DNA from: Adenanthera pavonina
Taxonomy: Eukaryota > Streptophyta > Magnoliopsida > Fabales > Fabaceae
Reading direction: 5' to 3'
Length of the DNA stretch: 64,000 nucleotides
NCBI GenBank assembly: GCA_026686845.1
Contig: JAIVEN010000015.1
Location: forward strand, 2,743,001 to 2,807,000
Positions 48,915 through 61,600 of this stretch are shown here, one piece after another; position 1 is the first letter of the stretch; every line of letters starts with the position of its first letter. Made by a program: the position numbers and the translations under genes. The notes beneath the pieces were generated by a model that saw only the letters and a list, made by a program, of their open reading frames with translations, was not told where the DNA came from and searched no databases.

Positions 48915-51900
48915 TTAATAAGTAGGGACAGATGGATCAACCTTCACAGCATATGCATGGATTCCCCCTGATATATTGAACACACTCTTAAATCCCTAAA
49001 ATACCAATATTAAAACAATCAGATAGAGAAATGGAAGCCAATAATTTATTGTGATATGTGAGCCTCAGTCCAGTAGTGCATTTCGAAGATTGAACAGAAT
49101 ATATATATATATATATATATGATTGAACAGATGTCACACACACAACTACAGCAACAACAATAAGAGGCCTTGTATCACTAAGACCAAGACATAATGCTTT
49201 ATAACTTAAGTATCCTTCTTCGTCTTATAATATTTCAAATATATTAAAATTTCACATAACCGACAACAATAATGATAAGCAAGAGGAAATTCATAATAAA
49301 CAGAAAAACACTGATAGGAAGTTTTCATTTACAATCCACAAAAATTACATCTTTTTTCCATTCTCTTTCATTCTTCCATTTTCAATCCTAAATTAGACAA
49401 TCCCTAAAAGTGAGCCCTATATGATAGGAAGTTTGATTCGGAGATTATTAGGTAATACACTGAATAGTAGATAAAGAAAATCATCCTGGGACTCCCTTTC
49501 ATCAAGCAAGAACCATTTTTATTTATATATTTACAGACACCGTTCTCTACCTTTGGCAACAGAAGCTCTAAATCATAGAAAAAAGCAACAATTATGCAAA
49601 TGGCATATGACTCGGGGGTTAGATCCTGATGCAAGTAAACAACCTTAAAAAAGATAAGGAAAAAAAAAACCCTTAAAGCCAGACTATAAGAAAAGTCATT
49701 CTACCTGTGACTGCAACCACTTGGCAACTTGCAAGGACCGCATGCCGTGATGACACTGCATTTCCAAAGTTTAGTTACTGAATAAATTGAAAAATCCAAT
49801 ATTCGTGCAATGAAACAGTCTAGTTAGAGACTCTCAAAATATTGGGTTGCAGGATGATAAGCATTCCCTTTAGTCGCAATATAAATACAAAATATAATTA
49901 AATGTGGAATCATCAACTGGCAATTGACTAAGAAAATGGTTGATACCGGGGCTTGCAACGAATAAATGGAGAGAAAAAAACTGTGGTAATTCATATTGTA
50001 ACTAGAGACAATACAGAAGGTAATTCAGTGCCCATGTTGAATTGGCAAAGGTATGGGTGCAGGTACAGGTATGGGATACAGTAATATTTCTCAAATATAG
50101 GGTCAAGGGATTGCAATATATACTAAACAAATCAATAAATAATATCTTATGAGATATGACAATTCTTACAAGTAGGAAAAAATAGACAATAAACCTTTTA
50201 TGATATAAAATCAATCAAAATGGTTATGAGTTTCTTAACCATATCTTAAAGTTCATATAACTTAAATAAAGTCAACTCAATAATATATTATATCAAAGTA
50301 TATTAGTTTTTCTTATAATTATTGAGATAATAATATTTATTTTAAAGAAAAACAATAATATTTAATTTAAATTGGAAATTCAATTTAAAGAAAAAAAAAA
50401 AGTACAACAATGCTGGTTCCCAGCTTCCTCTCAGGAAAAACATCTCAAAGTAGATAACCTGTACTCACCATAACATATGTATCCTTTTGAGGATCAAATG
50501 TGGTAGTGATTTCAGGTCCCCAATTTCCAAATTGCCGGAGGGGAAGAACCTTAAAACCTGGCAAAGACGCTTTCTCCCTGTACAAAAGGAATGTAACAAA
50601 TAGTGGCAAAAAACAGAAATAAGCTACAAAAGTGGAAAGAACAACCTAAAAAGAGGGCATTCAGAAAACCAAAATAAGAAATGGAAAAACAGACAAAACA
50701 CAGTGGAAGAGCTTCTACATGAATATTTCATAGAGACAGATAGAAATAAATCCACCACCCTGTTTTCCATGAGATGCTAAAATAGCATTAATGTCACAAT
50801 GTTCTCAATACTTTCAATTGAAGAGCACATCAACTTTTTATTTTCTATTTTTATGAAAATTACTGCCTCTGCCTTATCACATTATTATCATCACTCATTC
50901 AATCAATTTAATTGTTCACAAATTTAACCAAATGTAATCATAAAAGCACATATTTTAATGATTCCCAAAACCAGTAAGAGCTGAATGAAATGAAAGCATA
51001 CACTTCCTCAGGCTCTCGAACATCAATCAATTGTGCCTCTTCCATGAAGTTAGGATCTTGAAATTTTGCATGAAATTCATCAGGTTGAATGTCTTGAAGA
51101 ATCGTTTCTTCCCTACAGGAAAATTAGCAAATATACGAGGCATTAATAAATGACACTGACTGAGACTAAACATCCAGACCTTATTCACCAGTTGCATATC
51201 CAATATAGAAATATAGGCTTGATGTCGAGCATACCTTTCAGATAACACTTGAAGAAGGTGCCACCCAAATTTTGTTTTACACCTTACAACTTTGTTTAAA
51301 GGTGCATTAAACGCAGCTTCCTCAAATTCAGGAACCTATCACAATATCACCATCATATATATGCTCACTGCCCATGATAAAAGAAATGAAGATTGACTTC
51401 TATGACAAAAAGAATTATTTTTTTAATTTGAGTACTAGATGAACACTGCAGCTTCTTTTCTTTAAAGAAATGATAACCAGTTGTAAGAAAAATGGAACAA
51501 ATGATTCATTTTTATAAGCACAAAATTCAGTTTCAACTTTCAAGAGTCTTTCAGGAAAAAGAGCTCAGAAGCAGCAATGCAGTAGGTAAATAAAGATGTT
51601 AAAGCATGCCATAGATAATTTATATCAATCAAAATATCAGATGTAAGATGCCCTCATTTTTATAGAAGAGACAAGAAAGGTCTATGTGATCTCACATACA
51701 CTCTAATCGAAGGTCCATCAGAAAACCTCATGGCTGCATCATTGGCACTACAACATTTTTTAAGATGGAATTACATATTCTTGGTTCAAGTAAAATGAGC
51801 TAATTAGCAAATATTTCAGACCACGTAACTCTTAATTTGATTCATTTTTATAGCAAAAAGCAGAATAACATTTACAAAAGAGTGTGATGTATACCAACAT

Positions 51901-53232
51901 GTGTAACCCCTCATAAAGTAGCACCAAAATAATAAATAGCTATGCAAAGACATTGCATTAAAACTTGCAATAAAAAAAAAAACAAAGTTCTACGTGAGAA
52001 ATTTACCATTTCCCCCTTTCTCACCCACCCAAGCATTCCTCCTTCCTCTTTGGATGGACAAATTGAGTATTCCACAGCAAGATCACTCAAGTCTTCACCT
52101 GAAGGTGGATAGATATAGCGTCAGAGAACTAGAAAGTTAAACAGCAGAAAAATATCTTCCAAACTGTAATTTTCAAACTTACAACTTTTAAAATACATTG
52201 TCAGAACAGAAAGTTCACTATTTTATTTCCTCTAAACAACCATCTATTAGATTCTTCACGCACTCATGCTGAAACATTCAATATATTCAATAATTTAATT
52301 GAATTACAATTTCCACAGAAGTAACATATACATTCTAACCTGATGAGATTCTCTGCTGAAGATCCAATAGTAGCTTCTGGTCATCGTCTTTAACAAGCAA
52401 ATGTTGCACCAAGATCTCCCTAGCACCTTCAGACCTATTGCTGGTGCTACATAAGGCTGACAGAGTGTAGATTTGGAAATTCTTCATTAGAAATTATGAG
52501 TATCAGGTAAATGATGCACCAGGATCTGTCCCAAAGAGTTTTGAATACAAGCAGACAGAATATAGTTTTACTGGAAGCCAATTACAACCGCCACCAATGG
52601 CCAACCTAGTTTACCCCACATCTTGAAAATAGAAAAAGAGAAACTTTAAACACTTCACAGTCACGCTCAGTATGCCCTCTCGCAGAATACAATTCCCAAT
52701 TATCAGCGCAAAAATTGTCTCACCCGAATGATTATAACAATTTCTCAGAGACCAAACAGCTTCACTCCAACTTTCATGTTGTTCAACGAAAACTAAGATG
52801 ACCCCATAATTATACGCTAAGGCTCAGATTGCAAAGTTCCGTCTTGCAGAAAATATACGATAAAAAAGAAAAAAGCAAACAAACGAAACCAAAATGTAAA
52901 ATCCACTAATACACTGAAAAGAAATCACGAAGTGATTCTAGGACTTTTGAAGGATTTATACCTGTTCCATGAGGGCGCGGAAACCCCATTGTGGGAAGCA
53001 GTAGCTTGAAATTGAAGGAAGTGCGAGGGTGCGAAGAAGGATAAAAGGTATTGAGTAAAAACCTGTGAGACGTAGAACAAGTGAAGAAGGCGCGAAGATT
53101 GGAAGGAGAAGAGAGGGAGAAACTGGGAATCAGAGACAGCCTCAGAGCACTCAGAGCTGGAGATGGAAAATGCGAAGCTCTAAGCATAGCTTCAGGGAGG
53201 GAATCACGATGGTGAATGGCAGTACAGAACAT
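48915..53232 (-). CDS. STR12: Rhodanese-like/PpiC domain protein, plastid (STR12-like)
   Basis: Exons 53232-52962, 52456-52340, 52098-52007, 51335-51235, 51112-51002, 50577-50469, 49755-49705 and 48995-48915 splice to 310 residues. A second Met at codon 16 (53187, MLRASHF) may be the true start, giving 295, closer to the Arabidopsis protein as I recall it. The first ~90 residues are Ser/Arg-rich and lack acidic residues after the start, like a plastid transit peptide. A parvulin (PpiC) prolyl-isomerase domain follows (AREILVQHLLV to KFGWHLLQVLSER). The rhodanese domain ends the protein with AQLIDVREPEE, active-site loop CHHGMR (C268), FNISGGIHAY and the terminus VDPSVPTY. In this family the rhodanese part transfers sulfane sulfur and the PpiC part binds proline peptides; the plant substrate is unknown to me. 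Confidence 0.93.
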
Positions 53233-53444
53233 AGGTTGTTTGAGTGAATTTCATCAATCTAAAACCAATCTAAATTAAACAATTAATTAATAATTAAATA
53301 TTACTATATCAAATATCAATTTCAAGTTTTCAACAGACAATATACTTTTTTTTTTTTGGAAGCTTATTTTTAGATTTCATGCCACATAAAAACTTATTTA
53401 GTTAAATTAATATAGAAAAAAACTTACGTTTTAACCCAATCAAT

Positions 53445-54033
53445 TAGGGGTGTGCATAGGCCGGGTTTCACCCCCGCCCGACACCCGACACCCAGCCCGT
53501 GCACACCCGGGTTGGGTCGGGTTAGGTACCGGGCCGGGCCGACCTGGTACCACATGATTTTTAAAAATATTAAAAATAAACTAAAAGCTAACTTTATGTA
53601 TTAATGAAAAATTTTTAATTATTAATGTAAAAGTAGATTTTTTTAAAAATATAATGTTATAATAGAAATTAATTTTCTTAAAAATTATAAATTTTTACAA
53701 CTATACATTATTTTCATATAATATTAAATTAAGAAATTAATTTAAAATTTTAAATAAAATTAAAATATCAAAATCTTACAAAGTTTTTCATAGTAATCAA
53801 ATAATAAATGTATTATATAAGATATATAGAAAAAATCTTATAAAATTAATTAATATATATAAAATAATATATTTTAAAAAATATATATATATTTATATAT
53901 AGTTTGGGTTGGGCTGGGCTATATGACCGAACCCGAAGCCCGGCCCAACCCGAAATGAAACCTGGCCCGGTTGGCCCAGTCGGACCGGGTTGGACCGGGC
54001 CAACCGGGTCACGGGTTTTTTTGCTCAGCCCTA
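53445..54033. mobile_element. hAT-type MITE with perfect 8-bp duplication
   Basis: The ends are TAGGGGTGTGCATAGG (left) and, complemented, TAGGGCTGAGCAAAAA (right). CAATCAAT flanks it exactly on both sides (53437-53444 and 54034-54041). GC-rich subterminal blocks with repeated GGGCCGGGC and GGTTGGGC motifs surround an AT-rich core. No protein is encoded. It lies about 210 bases upstream of the rhodanese gene start. Confidence 0.9.
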
Positions 54034-54041
54034 CAATCAAT

Positions 54042-55627
54042 GTATTATTTATTCAATGGCTAACTTTTATTATTTATATTGTTAATTTATTTTTAAATTT
54101 AAAATCCACTTGTTTTAATTTAATTTGATAAAGATATATTAAATACAAAAATTTAGGTACGTAAGGCTTCTCTTTAATATTAAATATGAAATATAAATCT
54201 ATATCAATTTATATTCTATCCAATTTTTTTTTACTAGAATTTTGTATAATTCATTAATGATAAATAGGGCGACTCATTTATTAGCAAAAAATGAGAGACT
54301 TATTTCATATATTCCATATAATATATATAAAGTGTGTCTTGTTAAAATAAAAAATAAATAATAATATGGAAAAAATTATATAGGATTTGAACATTCTAGA
54401 TTTACGTAAGATTCTCAACGTCCCTGGATTAAATAAGAAACATATAAATGAGAAAAACAAAGTGTGCAAAAAGAGAAATTTAAATTCAGGTACATTTATG
54501 ACTTCAAATTTTTTGTCAAAAATAAATTATTGCATATAATGTATAGTGTTTATATTTGTACTTATACCCAACTCAATCTGAATTAGTTTGTTTCTTGATA
54601 AATCATTTCATTGAAATAGAATAAGTTCAAAACTCTGGATGCTATAAGCCAAAAAAAAATGTATAGTAATTGTGGCAAACAAAAACACGGATAAAAAATT
54701 TTGAACTAGTGTAAATAAATAAAATGAGTATCCTACACTCTTTTTTTTAACGTGACTTTCTTTCTTAGTATACAATAATACTACTATAAAGGATTCAAAT
54801 TCAAAGTATAGAAACCCCAACAACCCCGCGCCGCCCCCCCCCCCCCCAAAACCACCCAAGGGAAAAAAAACGCAATACATTTTTGTTTGAAAGAAAGCCT
54901 TGTACATTAAAAATCATTAAAATAATATAATCATTTTCAAAAACTAGAGTTATTATGTTTTAGTAAATTAGATCAAAATTACTGAAAATGTATTTTTAGG
55001 ATATCATAATATCTTTCTTAACATTTAATAATAAATCCTATAATATAATATAAAAATGTGACTTTTGAATGAGATTTTCTTTTAAATGCTCAATTCAATA
55101 TAATAAATTAAGAAGTTTTCAATGTTGGAAAGGAGTTGATGTTATTGGTTATTTCTTGCTAAACGTAGTTTAGGGGGTAAAATAATTTTATTTTACTACA
55201 GCAGTCAAATGATATTTGTCATACGCAATTCCTTTTCCTCCATAGGAACAAGACCTTTGATTCTCAAAGTATGAAAGCCATTTAAATGGATTTCACCCAA
55301 CTCGTTTTATTGTAAATTAACTCTATCAATTTGCTGGCCCAAAAAAATGCTCTATCAATTTTCTTACTGAATTAAGAGAATCCTGATCTCTTTTTCTGGT
55401 TTACACAAAATTGAGCTAGGACTTTCTCTAACCATATCCTATCTGATACCTTGAGTGAAACCCAAGATGGACTTCAATTTCCTATTTCTTTCCCTTCATC
55501 AAGCATGCAGATAGAAATCTACTGAACTAAAAATTACAATAACAACTATTTTCCCTTTTCTACATCAACTGGCCATCACAGAAAAGCAGAACTGAATCAT
55601 TTGATTGCTGTACCATCATCTTGAGCT
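54042..55627. other. Intergenic region between the transporter 3' end and the rhodanese gene
   Basis: It is AT-rich with a run of about 14 C at ~54833-54847. The 200-300 bases below 55628 probably include the transporter 3' untranslated region. No gene is recognised. Confidence 0.5.
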
Positions 55628-58600
55628 CTAGGTGGAAGCTGATATGGTGGTGGAAGAAGGGGAGGAACCATTGGAAGGGGTCCAAGCATAGATCAGCAAG
55701 CCTAGAACCAGAATGATGGCACCTGCAACAAAGCCTGTTGGAAGAGAGGAGGCAACACCGAGGTATGGCAATGGCAGAGTGAAGATGTAGATCGATATTG
55801 GAACTGCCACACACAGCCAACTTGCATCAGTTGGGTCTGACTCAGTTTCAAGATAGAATGGCATTTGTAATTGAATATTTCATATGAACAGGAAAAAATA
55901 ATGAAGAAATCCTATGGTTAATATTCCTCTCAAAAACCAGTTCAAGTTAAGACTCATCAATAGCTCTCTCAGGAAGAAAGCTTGATGTGCAATCTCTCTG
56001 TTTTGCTATCAAGATTCGATAAGATAGTGTGAGTTGTACAATTATCCATGGATAGCATTTTTTACCTAATCCTGTGTTCTGCAGTAATCTTTAACATGCC
56101 TTTTCACACTATGTATGACAAGGATCAAACTTTTGACTATTTAGTACAGAGGATCTAATAACATGTCAATTTGAAAGCTGAAATTATTTAGTGAAATCTC
56201 CTGAATAAGTTCGTTAGTTCTCTAATAATTTCTATTATTGTTTCATACGTGGAGGGCAAATTAGATAGTGATCACACTGGATATTCTAACCATAGAAACA
56301 GGAAACAAAATATAATTAAAACAGTACGGCCAAAAAAAATTGTACCTACTGAAAAGTCTATGCCGGTATCTATACATAAAAAATTTCAGAGCGGGTGGGG
56401 ACGAGAAACATGATCAGATAATGATGAATTCTTCCAATATTTTTTCATACTTCACTTTCCCTACCAACCATTCCACCCGCTTTTAATCTAACCATCTTTC
56501 TTTTCCAAAGTAATTTACATAACCTTGGACAAAGAACAAAGAATAGTCACCAATCAATCTAACAGCTTGAAAACCCATATTACCATTAGACCCTTGTAAA
56601 TTATGAAGTTATAATCGACGCTTTGATCAAGTAATTGGTGGTCTATCGATTTAAGAGCCAGGAAAATAGTTCAGCTACCAATGACACAGGTTAACAATCA
56701 GTTTTTCAGATAATATTGATTATTCAACATTTCAGAGAGTCATATACCAGAAAATTTGTTACTACTGCTGTAATGACTGGATCAAGTACTGTGATTAAAA
56801 AATAAACTAAAAGATCTAATCAAAATTAATTAACTAAATAATGGAACTTACACAAGAGTCCTGATACAGAAAGATCAGAAATTTTTAAATTTGAGTACAA
56901 ATTACTGGAATTAGAAAAGCTTCATCTTTCAAATTCTATAGCTTTTTGCGACTCCTAGAAGACCAGAAAACCGGATCACATGGATTACCCTGATATCCTT
57001 ACGCTAAGCAGACTCATTATTATAATCCAAGAACAAATCAAAAGATTGGAGTTTGCAGAATAGATTATTAGCTCTAAGTATTGTAGATCAATCATTTTGG
57101 ATTATTTAGGTCAGACCCTTTCATCTGAGGTACAAGGCCAGTTGGAGAAGGACATTGTATAAGTCAGTTCTAAACAATTTCATGAGACAACGAATTGAAA
57201 CTGGACTGAATCAGATTAAGTTCCAAAAATCCTAAAATGAAAATCAACCTGCCATGGAATTTTACGAACCTTGTTTATACTTTTAAGCAGTTGGGTAAAG
57301 GGAAAGTATTAAATGCTTCTCTTTTTTATCTTAGGTTGCCGTTGCGAGGAGAATAATAGGATCGTTTATTTGCTCACACAATTCCAACGCAAAAGAATTC
57401 ATCCATGTAGTGTGAGGAACAGAATCTTAATAGGAATATGCAAAGTGTTGATTATCCAAATATAGTAAATATTTATTACTACTTACTTTTTTGGCTTAAG
57501 CATCTTCAGTAAGAGATCTGGCAATTGCAAATTATTTAATATTCCTAGTATCTTGCAAGAAAAAGTTGCCGCTTTTTTACAATAATAAATTTTCTAGAAT
57601 AAATCGTGTACAAATCATGATTCAGTTTGTGGTTAACGATATTATCTTCGGTCATGTAGCTGTCTCATTGATCATAAGAACAACTTGACCGGCCATAATT
57701 GCATAAAACCCTAACAATATTTCCTTGTGCAAATTTTAAGGTTAAGGCTGTTCTATTCCTTCTTGAGTTACCTCTGAATTTCACACAAGAATCCACCAAC
57801 TATTTCTCCACCTCCTTGAAACCCTAAATAGCACTCCTCGCCAACAAGAATCTCCAAAGGAAAAGGCTCTTCACCAACTATTTCTCCACCTCCTTGAAAC
57901 CCTAAATAGCACTCCTCGCCAACAAGAATCTCCAAAGGAAAAGGCTCTTTGGCATTACTCTCCTAGAACTACTTTTAAAAAAAGTGAATTCCCTACTAAC
58001 TGCAATATCAGCAACCTATGTCCTTACTACCAGCCACCCTTTCCCATAAAAATTAATCATCAATGCTCCAAAACGTAATAATAAAATAAAATATTCTCCA
58101 AACACCAATTATAGACCTCAAAACAAAAATTCAGGCCACCAATCTAAGCAGGTCTTACTATTAAATTCTTCATAAATAAAATATATGCCTCGCTTGAATA
58201 AATCACATACCGCAAAAGGTGGAAGCAAGAGAAGATACAACAGCTGAAGAGATCTTGAGAAGATGAAGCAATGAGATATTGAAACCCATGTTAACAATAA
58301 TGAACAGCAAGGGCAACAATGGAGCACCATCACATCCTGAAACAAGATAATGCCAGTGCAGAGTGCAAAATTCATAAATCCGCAATTTTCCATCATATGA
58401 ATTACATAAATGAAGGTGGACAATAAAAAATAATTACGTAAATGGGAAAAGAAAAATAAAAGAATTCCAAAGCATCTGATCCAGGGGCTAATACAAAATT
58501 TTTTTTTGGAAGTTTTACAACTGAAACTGGAATTTCATAAGCTATTACTAACAATAAGCATTCAAGTTTTCAAAACCATGAAACCTATAACCCACATAAA

Positions 58601-61600
58601 AAACTCACAAGTTCAATAACTGATGCTTATGAACAAAACTAACGACGTTTTCCATCAGTAAGATTCTAACTCTCTTACTGGTTGTGATTTAGTCATGAAA
58701 CTAAACAGTTTTTAGTTCTCATATATTGATTTTCTGCATAGTTTCACATGTAAAGTAATCTTGCCCATTTCACTTGACGATATAATGATAAAACCAAAAA
58801 GATAGTGAAGTATATGCATTGATACCAAGTGAGACAACCAACATTTCCTAAATGCAAAGACATTTCTAGCGAACACCTTCAAAAAGAAATGACAATATAA
58901 AAAGGAAAAAAGAGCTTACCCCTTGATAGTGTACCGGCATTCAGAAAGCAGGCTGCACCATCTTTAAGGTAGTTTGGTAGTTGACTGAAGGGAATGCCCC
59001 ATAATTTTGACAAGAAGGGCAGGAGAAGGCATATAAATAATGCCTGCATTAAATATATGTTCATGCACTATCCAATAGTGTACATGTGGAAATTTAAAAG
59101 ATGCATACCAAATTAATGTATGACATTTTGTAGGATACCTACTTGGAAAGCAGATCCAAAGGAATTGACAACAAACAGGTCCACAGAACCTCCCTGTTAG
59201 ATAATATTAAACATTATTTAATATAGAATCATCTCCAACACAAAAATATATATTATCATCTCTTTGAAAAATAGAAAAAGTATCAGATAGATGGTAAGTT
59301 TACACAGAGAACAAGTATATTGACATGTAAAAGGATAGCTAGGCAGCTGGAGTCGCAGAATAAAGAATCTACTGTTTAACTAGACACTTGAAAAGAACTC
59401 AAGAGCAAAAGAAAACTTCTTCAAAGCTTCCATCTGCAGTCAATCATTTCTGATCACTAAATTGAAAAATTTATGTCTCGTTAGTAGTTCTCTGAATCTA
59501 AGTATGAAAGAAACACATGCTTGTTAGTACACCAGAATTGAAATTGGTATTGATTCAAGCAGTCAAATGCCATATGCTATGGTATATCAAAATCATAATT
59601 TGCAAAAATATTAGGATTAAAATAATTCTCTACTGTACACACCTTCAGTTTCTCGGCTGCATCTTGAAAGATAACTTCCTAAAAATAATGAAGATGCCAA
59701 TTGTCACCATAGAGAAACAAAGTTTGAAACTAAATGCAAAGACCAACAGCCATCAAGAAAGACATCAACCTTCAGGACAGTATCTGCCGCTTGGAGTAGA
59801 AATGAAAGTATCATCAAAGCACTCCAGAATATACCAGCTTCCTTCAATGAATTTCCAGCACCAGATCCACTAAAATAAGTAAACAAAGGCCAAAGATCAG
59901 GTCATAGAAAGAATAAACATGAAATTTACATTGTTCATACCATCAACTTCTGATTATAGGTTACACTTTACAAAACAGCAGCATATAAGCTGTCATCATT
60001 GATGTAATCTAAAACTGGGAAAGAAACAACTTCATAAGTCTTACATTACACCTGAGTATAAAATTATACCAGTCTATGACTCTGCGATAGCTTTTCAGAC
60101 TCCATTTTGATAATGATCAAGGAACAACGTAAATTACTAGTTGGAATCACTAAGAGGATTTAACGTACAACATATTACAACAAAAATTGGCTTAGTTGTT
60201 CAGCATGAAATTGAAAACTAAAATTTGGGAGCTATCAGGAGTTTCAGCATGAAATTTCTTCAAACTTGCATCCAAAAGAAATCAACTTTATATCATCAAA
60301 CCAATCGGACCGAAAACATCCATAAAACTGCCTATAAAAATGTTCAAGACACTTATCCAGAGTTAGTTTGTTGACATGATTGTATACATTGTACTTTTCC
60401 TTACAAATACATAATTCAATAGCACCCTATCCTTTTTCGGCCAAAAAAAAAAATAGCGCCCTATCCTTGTTTACATGCAAAACTGAGCCAACATAGTCTG
60501 GCATCTGTGAAAAAAAAAAATGCCCTGACCTTGCTACGGTAATAATTACACCAATGGCGACAAGAAAGCATCCAAGTAGTTGGTTGACTCTATATCTTGT
60601 TCCAAGAAAAATAATCGATAGGAGAATTTGCCACACAAGAAAAGTCTGCAAGGGAAGTTAGCTAAAATAATTATACATCACTTTAACTTCTAATTAAATT
60701 CAAGCCTGCCATGTAAATATGAGATAGTGAATGCAAAGACCCAGGTTTTGGTCAAAATGAAAGTGTTAAACTTGTTTGCTTTATATTAAAACAATTCTAA
60801 CTTTACAAGCCAAAGTTTCAATTTTTGGCCACCTTAAACAGATCCTGGATTGGATCAGTATACTTCCTTTCTGTCACAATTTTTATAGGGGGAATCCTTT
60901 AAAACGTAGAAAAACCTGATCAGTCATCAAGCAGGTTACATGTCCCCACGCAATGCTTCTTTAATTATCAGGTACCTAAACAGCTGATATTTTCTCTAAT
61001 CATTTCATAAAGTGTAAACATTGACAAAAGATAACCAAATTCACATTTTACCACATGACAGCATGAGCATATTTTTTAATATAAAGTTAAATAATATCTT
61101 GAGCAATCAACTATGATTTTTTTCCTTTTCAAATAATCCTATCTTGCAAGATATCTAGTTTTTATTTTAGATAGTTGTATCATCAATCATATTAGTTTTA
61201 CTTTGATTATGACGAAGATAATAAAATACACGTGTCAAATATCCAGGATCACTATTAGCAACAGTTTTATTTAGTTTTCATTCATATGCAAAATCTGGAA
61301 TATAAATAACGAATATATATATATATATTTCGTTCAGATAGAAAAACCATCTAGTTTATAATTTGTCAAAAACAAAATACAGAAGGTTAGCTTTTCAAGA
61401 CATATTCCAGAAGTTGCCTTTTTCTTCCACAATGATGTTATTGCAGCAATGATTTGGATCAATAGTAAATGCCAAAGAGGTCAACGGCTACTGATGCTTC
61501 TTACCTGAGACAAAATTGGAATTGAAGCTCCAGAGAGAATTGCTGGCACAACAGTGAGAAGAACAAATAATTATATGAAATTCAGACATTTAACTTTTCT

